From: Loxodes magnus
Taxonomy: Eukaryota; Ciliophora; Karyorelictea; Loxodida; Loxodidae
Reading direction: 5' to 3'
Assembly (NCBI GenBank): GCA_946699065.1
Contig: CAMPDV010001185.1
Coordinates: 1-64,000 of the forward strand
DNA: 64,000 nucleotides
Part shown: positions 36,108 to 47,400 of the stretch, piece after piece
Numbering within the stretch: position 1 is the stretch's first letter
Layout: each line of letters starts with the position of its first letter
The notes under the pieces: model-generated
Told to the model about the DNA's origin: nothing
The model's database searches: none
What the model saw: only the letters and a program-made list of their open reading frames with translations
Made by a program: the position numbers and the translations under genes

Positions 36108-37538
36108 AAAGTGAAGAAGAAAAGTAAGGTAGAAGAGTAATTATTTTGTTTTTAAGTTTGTCTTGAGCTTAGATATGAGTTAAAAAGAGTAGTAAGTTTT
36201 AAAAGTGAAGAAGAAAAGTAAGGTAGAAGAGTAATTATTTTGTTTTTAAGTTTGTCTTGAGCTTAGATATGAGTTATAAAGAGTATTTAGTTTTAAAAGT
36301 GAAGAAGAAAAGTAAGGTAGAAGAGTTATTATTTTTTTAAGTTTGTCTTGAACTTAGATATGAGTTATAAAGAGTAGTTAGTTTTAAAAGTGAAGAAGAA
36401 AAGTAAAAAAGAAGAGTTATTATTTTGTTTTTAAGTTTGTCTTGAGCTTAGATATGAGTTAAAAAGAGTAGTAAGTTTTAAAAGTGAAGAAGAAAAGTAA
36501 AAAAGAAGAGTTATTATTTTGTTTTTAAGTTTGTCTTGAACTTAGATATGAGTTATAAAGAGTAGTAAGTTTTAAAAGTGAAGAAGAAAAGTAAAAAAGA
36601 AGAGTTATTATTTTTTTAAGTTTGTCTTGAACTTAGATATGAGTTATAAAGAGTAGTTAGTTTTAAAAGTGAAGAAGAAAAGTAAGGTAGAAGAGTAATT
36701 TTTGTTTTTAAGTTTGTCTTGAGCTTAGATATGAGTTATAAAGAGTAGTTAGTTTTAAAAGTGAAGAAGAAAAGTAAAAAAGAAGAGTTATTATTTTGTT
36801 TTTAAGTTTGTCTTGAACTTAGATGAGAGTTATAAAGAGTAGTAAGTTTTAAAAGTGAAGAAGAAAAGTAAAAAAGAAGAGTTATTATTTTGTTTTTAAG
36901 TTTGTCTTGAGCTTAGATATGAGTTAAAAAGAGTAGTAAGTTTTAAAAGTGAAGAAGAAAAGTAAAAAAGAAGAGTTATTATTTTGTTTTTAAGTTTGTC
37001 TTGAACTTAGATATGAGTTATAAAGAGTAGTTAGTTTTAAAAGTGAAGAAGAAAAGTAAGGTAGAAGAGTTATTATTTTTTTAAGTTTGTCTTGAACTTA
37101 GATGAGAGTTATAAAGAGTAGTAAGTTTTAAAAGTGAAGAAGAAAAGTAAAAAAGAAGAGTTATTATTTTGTTTTTAAGTTTGTCTTGAACTTAGATATG
37201 AGTTATAAAGAGTAGTAAGTTTTAAAAGTGAAGAAGAAAAGTAAAAAAGAAGAGTAATTATTTTGTTTTTAAGTTTGTCTTGAGCTTAGATATGAGTTAT
37301 AAAGAGTAGTAAGTTTTAAAAGTGAAGAAGAAAAGTAAGGTAGAAGAGTAATTATTTTGTTTTTAAGTTTGTCTTAAGCTTAGATGAGAGTTATAAAGAG
37401 TAGTAAGTTTTAAAAGTGAAGAAGAAAAGTAAAGAAGAAGAGCTATTATTTTTTTAAGTTTGTCTTGAGCTTAGATATGAGTTATAAAGAGTATTTAGTT
37501 TTAAAAGTGAAGAAGAAAAGTAAAAAAGAAGAGTTATT
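36108..37538 (+). repeat. 1,431 bp segmental duplication (about 15 units), copy a
   Basis: This segment repeats at 38719-40149 with an offset of 2,611 bp at both ends. The order of about fifteen variant units is the same, including the rare GAGCTATTATT (37440 and 40051). Differences are few: units near 36920-37000 and 39530-39595 differ in type, and copy b has a 1 bp deletion (AAGTTGTCTTG) and a 1 bp insertion (GTCTTTGAAC) that cancel. The match begins inside TTTTAAA and ends at GAGTTATT. Confidence 0.88.
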
Positions 37539-37949
37539 ATTTTTTTAAGTTTGTCTTGAGCTTAGATATGAGTTATAAAGAGTAGTAAGTTTTAAAAGTG
37601 AAGAAGAAAAGTAAGGTAGAAGAGTAATTATTTTTGTTTTTAAGTTTGTCTTGAGCTTAGATATGAGTTAAAAAGAGTAGTAAGTTTTAAAAGTGAAGAA
37701 GAAAAGTAAGGTAGAAGAGTTATTATTTTTTTAAGTTTGTCTTGAACTTAGATGAGAGTTATAAAGAGTAGTAAGTTTTAAAAGTGAGAAGAAAAGTAAG
37801 GTAGAAGAGTAATTATTTTGTTTTTAAGTTTGTCTTGAGCTTAGATATGAGTTAAAAAGAGTAGTTAGTTTTAAAAGTGAAGAAGAAAAGTAAGGTAGAA
37901 GAGTAATTATTTTGTTTTTAAGTTTGTCTTGAGCTTAGATATGAGTTAA

Positions 37950-38617
37950 AAAGAGTAGTAAGTTTTAAAAGTGAAGAAGAAAAGTAAGAAAAGAAGAGTA
38001 ATTTTAGTTTTTTAAGTTTGTCTTGAGCTTAGATATGAGTTATAAAGAGTAGTAAGTTTTAAAAGTGAAGAAGAAAAGTAAGGTAAAAGAGTAATTATTT
38101 TGTTTTTAAGTTTGTCTTGAACTTAGATATGAGTTATAAAGAGTAGTAAGTTTTAAAAGTGAAGAAGAAAAGTAAGGTAGAAGAGTAATTATTTTGTTTT
38201 TAAGTTTGTCTTGAGCTTAGATATGAGTTAAAAAGAGTAGTTAGTTTTAAAAGTGAAGAAGAAAAGTAAGGTAGAAGAGTAATTATTTTGTTTTTAAGTT
38301 TGTCTTGAGCTTAGATATGAGTTATAAAGAGTAGTAAGTTTTAAAAGTGAAGAAGAAAAGTAAGAAAAGAAGAGTAATTTTAGTTTTTTAAGTTTGTCTT
38401 GAGCTTAGATATGAGTTATAAAGAGTAGTAAGTTTTAAAAGTGAAGAAGAAAAGTAAGGTAAAAGAGTAATTATTTTGTTTTTAAGTTTGTCTTGAACTT
38501 AGATATGAGTTATAAAGAGTAGTAAGTTTTAAAAGTGAAGAAGAAAAGTAAGGTAGAAGAGTAATTATTTTGTTTTTAAGTTTGTCTTGAGCTTAGATAT
38601 GAGTTAAAAAGAGTAGT
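37950..38617 (+). repeat. 4-unit higher-order repeat with 376 bp period
   Basis: The segments 37950-38241 and 38326-38617 match at an offset of 376 bp (4 x 94). Both contain the sequence of a GTAAGAAAAGAAGAG unit, a GGTAAAAGAG unit, a GAACTTAG/GTAAGGTAG unit and then a GAGTTAAAAAG unit. The flanks differ at one base on each side (A/T at 37949/38325, T/A at 38242/38618). Confidence 0.87.
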
Positions 38618-38718
38618 AAGTTTTAAAAGTGAAGAAGAAAAGTAAGGTAGAAGAGTAATTATTTTGTTTTTAAGTTTGTCTTGAGCTTAGATATGAGTTA
38701 AAAAGAGTAGTAAGTTTT

Positions 38719-40149
38719 AAAGTGAAGAAGAAAAGTAAGGTAGAAGAGTAATTATTTTGTTTTTAAGTTTGTCTTGAGCTTAGATATGAGTTAAAAAGAG
38801 TAGTAAGTTTTAAAAGTGAAGAAGAAAAGTAAGGTAGAAGAGTAATTATTTTGTTTTTAAGTTTGTCTTGAGCTTAGATATGAGTTATAAAGAGTATTTA
38901 GTTTTAAAAGTGAAGAAGAAAAGTAAGGTAGAAGAGTTATTATTTTTTTAAGTTTGTCTTGAACTTAGATATGAGTTATAAAGAGTAGTTAGTTTTAAAA
39001 GTGAAGAAGAAAAGTAAAAAAGAAGAGTTATTATTTTGTTTTTAAGTTTGTCTTGAGCTTAGATATGAGTTAAAAAGAGTAGTAAGTTTTAAAAGTGAAG
39101 AAGAAAAGTAAAAAAGAAGAGTTATTATTTTGTTTTTAAGTTTGTCTTGAACTTAGATATGAGTTATAAAGAGTAGTAAGTTTTAAAAGTGAAGAAGAAA
39201 AGTAAAAAAGAAGAGTTATTATTTTTTTAAGTTTGTCTTGAACTTAGATATGAGTTATAAAGAGTAGTTAGTTTTAAAAGTGAAGAAGAAAAGTAAGGTA
39301 GAAGAGTAATTTTTGTTTTTAAGTTTGTCTTGAGCTTAGATATGAGTTATAAAGAGTAGTTAGTTTTAAAAGTGAAGAAGAAAAGTAAAAAAGAAGAGTT
39401 ATTATTTTGTTTTTAAGTTTGTCTTGAACTTAGATGAGAGTTATAAAGAGTAGTAAGTTTTAAAAGTGAAGAAGAAAAGTAAAAAAGAAGAGTTATTATT
39501 TTGTTTTTAAGTTTGTCTTGAGCTTAGATATGAGTTAAAAAGAGTATTTAGTTTTAAAAGTGAAGAAGAAAAGTAAGGTAGAAGAGTAATTATTTTGTTT
39601 TTAAGTTTGTCTTGAACTTAGATATGAGTTATAAAGAGTAGTTAGTTTTAAAAGTGAAGAAGAAAAGTAAGGTAGAAGAGTTATTATTTTTTTAAGTTGT
39701 CTTGAACTTAGATGAGAGTTATAAAGAGTAGTAAGTTTTAAAAGTGAAGAAGAAAAGTAAAAAAGAAGAGTTATTATTTTGTTTTTAAGTTTGTCTTTGA
39801 ACTTAGATATGAGTTATAAAGAGTAGTAAGTTTTAAAAGTGAAGAAGAAAAGTAAAAAAGAAGAGTAATTATTTTGTTTTTAAGTTTGTCTTGAGCTTAG
39901 ATATGAGTTATAAAGAGTAGTAAGTTTTAAAAGTGAAGAAGAAAAGTAAGGTAGAAGAGTAATTATTTTGTTTTTAAGTTTGTCTTAAGCTTAGATGAGA
40001 GTTATAAAGAGTAGTAAGTTTTAAAAGTGAAGAAGAAAAGTAAAGAAGAAGAGCTATTATTTTTTTAAGTTTGTCTTGAGCTTAGATATGAGTTATAAAG
40101 AGTATTTAGTTTTAAAAGTGAAGAAGAAAAGTAAAAAAGAAGAGTTATT
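38719..40149 (+). repeat. 1,431 bp segmental duplication (about 15 units), copy b
   Basis: This is the downstream copy of 36108-37538. The variant order is retained almost completely, so the duplication is recent relative to the turnover of the surrounding array. The spacing between the two copies contains the 376 bp tetramer repeat at 37950-38617. Confidence 0.88.
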
Positions 40150-41400
40150 TTTTTTTAAGTTTGTCTTGAGCTTAGATATGAGTTAAAAAGAGTAGTAAGT
40201 TTTAAAAGTGAAGAAGAAAAGTAAAAAAGAAGAGTTATTATTTTTTTTTAAGTTTGTCTTGAGCTTAGATATGAGTTAAAAAGAGTAGTAAGTTTTAAAA
40301 GTGAAGAAGAAAAGTAAGGTAGAAGAGTTATTATTTTTTTAAGTTTGTCTTGAACTTAGATGAGAGTTATAAAGAGTAGTAAGTTTTAAAAGTGAAGAAG
40401 AAAAGTAAGGTAGAAGAGTAATTATTTTTTTTTAAGTTTGTCTTGAGCTTAGATATGAGTTAAAAAGAGTAGTTAGTTTTAAAAGTGAAGAAGAAAAGTA
40501 AGGTAGAAGAGTTATTTTTTTTTTAAGTTTGTCTTGAGCATAGATATGAGTTAAAAAGAGTATTTAGTTTTAATAGTGAAGAAGAAAAGTAAGGTAGAAG
40601 AGTAATTATTTTGTTTTTAAGTTTGTCTTGAGCTTAGATATGAGTTATAAAGAGTAGTTAGTTTTAATAGTGAAGAAGAAAAGTAAGAAAAGAAGAGTAA
40701 TTTTTTTTTTAAGTTTGTCTTGAGCTTAGATATGAGTTAAAAAGAGTAGTAAGTTTTAAAAGTGAAGAAGAAAAGTAAGGTAAAAGAGTAATTATTTTGT
40801 TTTTAAGTTTGTCTTGAACTTAGATATGAGTTATAAAGAGTAGTAAGTTTTAAAAGTGAAGAAGAAAAGTAAGGTAGAAGAGTAATTATTTTGTTTTTAA
40901 GTTTGTCTTGAGCTTAGATATGAGTTAAAAAGAGTAGTAAGTTTTAAAAGTGAAGAAGAAAAGTAAGGTAGAAGAGTAATTATTTTGTTTTTAAGTTTGT
41001 CTTGAGCTTAGATATGAGTTAAAAAGAGTAGTAAGTTTTAAAAGTGAAGAAGAAAAGTAAGGTAGAAGAGTAATTTTTGTTTTTAAGTTTGTCTTGAGCT
41101 TAGATATGAGTTATAAAGAGTATTAAGTTTTAAAAGTGAAGAAGAAAAGTAAGGTAAAAGAGTAATTATTTTGTTTTTAAGTTTGTCTTGAACTTAGATA
41201 TGAGTTATAAAGAGTATTAAGTTTTAAAAGTGAAGAAGAAAAGTAAGGTAGAAGAGTAATTATTTTGTTTTTTAAGTTTGTCTTGAACTTAGATGAGAGT
41301 TATAAAGAGTAGTAAGTTTTAAAAGTGAAGAAGAAAAGTAAGGTAGAAGAGTAATTATTTTGTTTTTAAGTTTGTCTTGAGCTTAGATATGAGTTAAAAA

Positions 41401-44400
41401 GAGTAGTAAGTTTTAAAAGTGAAGAAGAAAAGTAAGGTAGAAGAGTAATTTTTTGTTTTTAAGTTTGTCTTGAGCTTAGATATGAGTTATAAAGAGTAGT
41501 AAGTTTTTAAAAGTGAAGAAGAAAAGTAAGGTAGAAGAGTAATTTTTTGTTTTTAAGTTTGTCTTGAACTTAGATATGAGTTATAAAGAGTAGTAAGTTT
41601 TAAAAGTGAAGAAGAAAAGTAAGGTAGAAGAGTAATTTTTTGTTTTTAAGTTTGTCTTGAGCTTAGATATGAGTTATAAAGAGTAGTAAGTTTTAAAAGT
41701 GAAGAAGAAAAGTAAAGAAGAAGAGTAATTTTTTGTTTTTAAGTTTGTCTTGAACTTAGATATGAGTTATAAAGAGTAGTAAGTTTTAAAAGTGAAGAAG
41801 AAAAGTAAGGTAGAAGAGTAATTATTTTGTTTTTAAGTTTGTCTTGAGCTTAGATATGAGTTAAAAAGAGTAGTAAGTTTTAAAAGTGAAGAAGAAAAGT
41901 AAGGTAGAAGAGTTAATTTTTGTTTTTAAGTTTGTCTTGAGCTTAGATATGAGTTATAAAGAGTAGTAAGTTTTAAAAGTGAAGATGAAAAGTAAGGTAG
42001 AAGAGTAATTATTTTGTTTTTAAGTTTGTCTTGAGCTTAGATATGAGTTATAAAGAGTAGTAAGTTTTAAAAGTGAAGAAGAAAAGTAAGGTAGAAGAGT
42101 AATTATTTTTGTTTTTAAGTTTGTCTTAAGCTTAGATGAGAGTTTATAAAGAGTATTAAGTTTTAAAAGTGAAGAAGAAAAGTAAGCTAGAAGAGCTATT
42201 ATTTTTTTTTAAGTTTGTCTTGAGCTTAGATATGAGTTATAAAGAGTATTTAGTTTTAAAAGTGAAGAAGAAAAGTAAAAAGAAGAGTTATTTTTTTTTT
42301 AAGTTTGTCTTGAGCTTAGATATGAGTTATAAAGAGTAGTAAGTTTTAAAAGTGAAGAAGAAAAGTAAGGTAGAAGAGTAATTATTTTGTTTTTAAGTTT
42401 GTCTTGAGCATAGATATGAGTTATAAAGAGTATTTAGTTTTAAAAGTGAAGAAGAAAAGTAAAAAAGAAGAGTTATTATTTTGTTTTTAAGTTTGTCTTG
42501 AGCTTAGATATGAGTTAAAAAGAGTAGTAAGTTTTAAAAGTGAAGAAGAAAAGTAAGGTAGAAGAGTAATTATTTTGTTTTTAAGTTTGTCTTGAGCTTA
42601 GATATGAGTTAAAAAGAGTAGTAAGTTTTAAAAGTGAAGAAGAAAAGTAAGGTAGAAGAGTTATTATTTTTTTTTAAGTTTGTCTTGAGCTTAGATATGA
42701 GTTAAAAAGAGTAGTAAGTTTTAAAAGTGAAGAAGAAAAAGTAAAAAAGAAGAGTAATTTTAGTTTTTAAGTTTGTCTTGAACTTAGATATGAGTTATAA
42801 AGAGTAGTAAGTTTTAAAAGTGAAGAAGAAAAGTAAGGTAGAAGAGTAATTATTTTGTTTTTAAGTTTGTCTTGAGCATAGATATGAGTTATAAAGAGTA
42901 TTTAGTTTTAAAAGTGAAGAAGAAAAGTAAAAAAGAAGAGTTATTATTTTGTTTTTAAGTTTGTCTTGAGCTTAGATATGAGTTAAAAAGAGTAGTAAGT
43001 TTTAAAAGTGAAGAAGAAAAGTAAAGAAGAAGAGTTATTATTTTTTTTTAAGTTTGTCTTGAGCTTAGATATGAGTTATAAAGAGTATTAAGTTTTAAAA
43101 GTGAAGAAGAAAAGTAAGGTAGAAGAGTAATTATTTTGTTTTTAAGTTTGTCTTGAGCATAGATATGAGTTATAAAGAGTATTTAGTTTTAAAAGTGAAG
43201 AAGAAAAGTAAAAAAGAAGAGTTATTTTTTGTTTTTAAGTTTGTCTTGAGCTTAGATATGAGTTAAAAAGAGTAGTAAGTTTTAAAAGTGAAGAAGAAAA
43301 GTAAGGTAGAAGAGTAATTATTTTGTTTTTAAGTTTGTCTTGAGCTTAGATAGAGTTAAAAAGAGTAGTAAGTTTTAAAAGTGAAGAAGAAAAGTAAAGA
43401 AGAAGAGTAATTATTTAGTTTTTAAGTTTGTCTTGAACTTAGATGAGAGTTATAAAGAGTAGTAAGTTTTAAAAGTGAAGAAGAAAAGTAAGGTAGAAGA
43501 GTAATTATTTTGTTTTTAAGTTTGTCTTGAGCTTAGATATGAGTTATAAAGAGTAGTTAGTTTTAAAAGTGAAGAAGAAAAGTAAGGTAGAAGAGTTATT
43601 ATTTTTTTTTAAGTTTGTCTTGAGCTTAGATATGAGTTATAAAGAGTATTTAGTTTTAATAGTGAAGAAGAAAAGTAAGGTAGAAGAGTAATTATTTTGT
43701 TTTTAAGTTTGTCTTGAGCTTAGATATGAGTTATAAAGAGTAGTTAGTTTAATAGTGAAGAAGAAAAGTAAGAAAAGAAGAGTAATTATTTAGTTTTTAA
43801 GTTTGTCTTGAGCTTAGATATGAGTTATAAAGAGTAGTAAGTTTTAAAAGTGAAGAAGAAAAGTAAGGTAAAAGAGTAATTATTTTGTTTTTAAGTTTGT
43901 CTTGAACTTAGATATGAGTTATAAAGAGTAGTAAGTTTTAAAAGTGAAGAAGAAAAGTAAGCTAGAAGAGTAATTTTTTGTTTTTAAGTTTGTCTTGAGC
44001 TTAGATATGAGTTAAAAAGAGTAGTAAGTTTTAAAAGTGAAGAAGAAAAGTAAGGTAGAAGAGTAATTATTTTGTTTTTAAGTTTGTCTTGAGCTTAGAT
44101 ATGAGTTAAAAAGAGTAGTAAGTTTTAAAAGTGAAGAAGAAAAGTAAGGTAGAAGAGTAATTATTTTGTTTTTAAGTTTGTCTTGAGCTTAGATATAGAG
44201 TGAAGAAGAAAAGTATAAAGAGTAGTAAGTTTTTAAAAGTGTTTTAAAAGAAGAAAAAGTAAGGTAGAAGAGTAATTATTTTGTTTTTAGTTTGTCTTAA
44301 GCTTAGATGAGAGTTATAAAGAGTAGTAAGTTTTAAAAGTGAAGAAGAAAAGTAAAGAAGAAGAGTAATTTTGTTTTTAAGTTTGTCTTGAGCTTAGATA

Positions 44401-47400
44401 TGAGTTATAAAGAGTAGTTAGTTTTAAAAGTGAAGAAGAAAAGTAAAAAAGAAGAGTTATTTTTTTTTTAAGTTTGTCTTGAGCTTAGATATGAGTTATA
44501 AAGAGTATTTAGTTTTAAAAGTGAAGAAGAAACGTAAAGAAGAAGAGTTATTTTTGTTTTTAAGTTTGTCTTGAGCTTAGATGAGAGTTATAAAGAGTAG
44601 TAAGTTTTAAAAGTGAAGAAGAAAAGTAAAAAAGAAGAGTTATTATTTTTTTAAGTTTGTCTTGAGCTTAGATATGAGTTATAAAGAGTATTAAGTTTTA
44701 AAAGTGAAGAAGAAAAGTAAGGTAGAAGAGTAATCATTTTGTTTTTAGTTTGTCTTGAGCTTAGATATGAGTTATAAAGAGTATTAAGTTTTAAAAGTGA
44801 AGAAGAAAAGTAAAAAAGAAGAGTTATTATTTTTTTAAGTTTGTCTTGAGCTTAGATATGAGTTAAAAAGAGTATTTAGTTTTAAAAGTGAAGAAGAAAA
44901 GTAAGGTAGAAGAGTAATTATTTTGTTTTTAAGTTTGTCTTAAGCTTAGATGAGAGTTATAAAGAGTATTTAGTTTTAAAAGTGAAGAAGAAAAGTAAAA
45001 AAGAAGAGTTATTTTGTTTTTAAGTTTGTCTTGAGCTTAGATATGAGTTATAAAGAGTAGTTAGTTTTAATAGTGAAGAAGAAACGTAAGAGAAGAAGAG
45101 TTATTTTTGTTTTTAAGTTTGTCTTGAGCTTAGATGAGAGTTATAAAGAGTATTTAGTTTTAAAAGTGAAGAAGAAAAGTAAGGTAGAAGAGTAATTATT
45201 TTGTTTTTAAGTTTGTCTTGAGCTTAGATATGAGTTAAAAAGAGTAGTAAGTTTTAAAAGTGAAGAAGAAAAGTAAAAAAGAAGAGTTATTATTTTTTTT
45301 AAGTTTGTCTTGAGCTTAGATATGAGTTATAAAGAGTATTTAGTTTTAAAAGTGAAGAAGAAAAGTAAGGTAGAAGAGTAATTATTTTGTTTTTAAGTTT
45401 GTCTTGAGCTTAGATATGAGTTATAAAGAGTATTTAGTTTTAAAAGTGAAGAAGAAAAGTAAGCTAGAAGAGTAATTATTTTGTTTTTAAGTTTGTCTTA
45501 AGCTTAGATGAGAGTTATAAAGAGTAGTAAGTTTTAAAAGTGAAGAAGAGAAAAGTAAGGTAGAAGAGTAATTTTTGTTTTTAAGTTTGTCTTGAGCTTA
45601 GATATGAGTTATAAAGAGTATTAAGTTTTAAAAGTGAAGAAGAAAAGTAAGGGTAGAAGAGTAATTATTTTGTTTTTAAGTTTGTCTTAAGCTTAGATGA
45701 GAGTTATAAAGAGTAGTAAGTTTTAAAAGTGAAGAAGAAAAGTAAGGTAGAAGAGTAATTATTTTGTTTTTAAGTTTGTCTTGAGCTTAGATATGAGTTA
45801 TAAAGAGTAGTAAGTTTTAAAAGTGAAGAAGAAAAGTAAGGTAGAAGAGTAATTATTTTGTTTTTAAGTTTGTCTTGAGCTTAGATGAGAGTTATAAAGA
45901 GTAGTAAGTTTTTAAAAGTGAAGAAGAAAAAGTAAGGTAGAAGAGTAATTATTTTGTTTTTAAGTTTGTCTTGAGCTTAGATATGAGTTATAAAGAGTAT
46001 TTAGTTTTAATAGTGAAGAAGAAAAGTAAGGTAGAAGAGTAATTATTTTGTTTTTAAGTTTGTCTTGAGCTTAGATGAGAGTTATAAAGAGTATTTAGTT
46101 TTAAAAGTGAAGAAGAAAAGTAAGCTAGAAGAGTAATTATTTTGTTTTTAAGTTTGTCTTAAGCTTAGATGAGAGTTATAAAGAGTATTTAGTTTTAAAA
46201 GTGAAGAAGAAAAGTAAGGTAGAAGAGTAATTATTTTGTTTTTAAGTTTGTCTTGAGCTTAGATATGAGTTATAAAGAGTAGTAAGTTTTAAAAGTGAAG
46301 AAGAAAAGTAAGCTAGAAGAGTAATTTTTGTTTTTAAGTTTGTCTTAAGCTTAGATGAGAGTTTATAAAGAGTAGTAAGTTTTAAAAGTGAAGAAGAAAA
46401 GTAAAAAAGAAGAGTTATTATTTTTTTAAGTTTGTCTTGAACTTAGATATGAGTTATAAAGAGTATTAAGTTTTAAAAGTGAAGAAGAAAAGTAAAAAAG
46501 AAGAGTAATTATTTTGTTTTTAAGTTTGTCTTGAGCTTAGATATGAGTTAAAAAGAGTATTTAGTTTTAAAAGTGAAGAAGAAAAGTAAGGTAGAAGAGT
46601 AATTTTTGTTTTTAAGTTTGTCTTGAGCTTAGATATGAGTTATAAAGAGTATTTAGTTTTAAAAGTGAAGAAGAAAAGTAAAAAAGAAGAGTTATTTTGT
46701 TTTTAAGTTTGTCTTGAGCTTAGATATGAGTTATAAAGAGTAGTTAGTTTTAATAGTGAAGAAGAAACGTAAAGAAGAAGAGTTATTTTTGTTTTTAAGT
46801 TTGTCTTGAGCTTAGATGAGAGTTATAAAGAGTATTTAGTTTTAAAAGTGAAGAAGAAAAGTAAGGTATAGAAGAGTAATTATTTTGGTTTTTAAGTTTG
46901 TCTTGAGCTTAGATATGAGTTAAAAAGAGTAGTAAGTTTTAAAAGTGAAGAAGAAAAGTAAAAAAGAAGAGTTATTATTTTTTTTAAGTTTGTCTTGAGC
47001 TTAGATATGAGTTATAAAGAGTATTTAGTTTTAAAAGTGAAGAAGAAAAGTAAGGTAGAAGAGTAATTATTTTGTTTTTAAGTTTGTCTTAAGCTTAGAT
47101 GAGAGTTATAAAGAGTAGTAAGTTTTAAAAGTGAAGAAGAAAAGTAAGCTAGAAGAGTAATTATTTTGTTTTTAAGTTTGTCTTAAGCTTAGATGAGAGT
47201 TATAAAGAGTAGTAAGTTTTAAAAGTGAAGAAGAAAAGTAAAAAAGAAGAGTTATTTTGTTTTTAAGTTTGTCTTGAGCTTAGATATGAGTTATAAAGAG
47301 TAGTAAGTTTTAAAAGTGAAGAAGAAACGTAAAGAAGAAGAGTTATTTTTGTTTTTAAGTTTGTCTTGAGCTTAGATATGATTTATAAAGAGTAGTTAGT

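Larger units (their letters stand above)
32638..41400 (+). repeat. Array zone 3: units with GAGCATAG, GTAAGTCAG and TTTTAATAG
   Basis: Marker variants appear here that are rare elsewhere. GAGCATAG occurs at 33275, 33550, 34389 and 35793, each time in a fixed three-unit module: a short GTAATTTTAG tract unit, then a GTTAG/TTTTAATAG unit, then GAGCATAG followed by GTATTTAG. GTAAGTCAG occurs at about 33793, 34074 and 35010. GGTAAAAGAG occurs at 38.08, 38.46, 40.78 and 41.15 kb. Spacings of the GAGCATAG modules are 275, 839 and 1,404 bp, near 3, 9 and 15 units. No gene is present. Confidence 0.6.
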
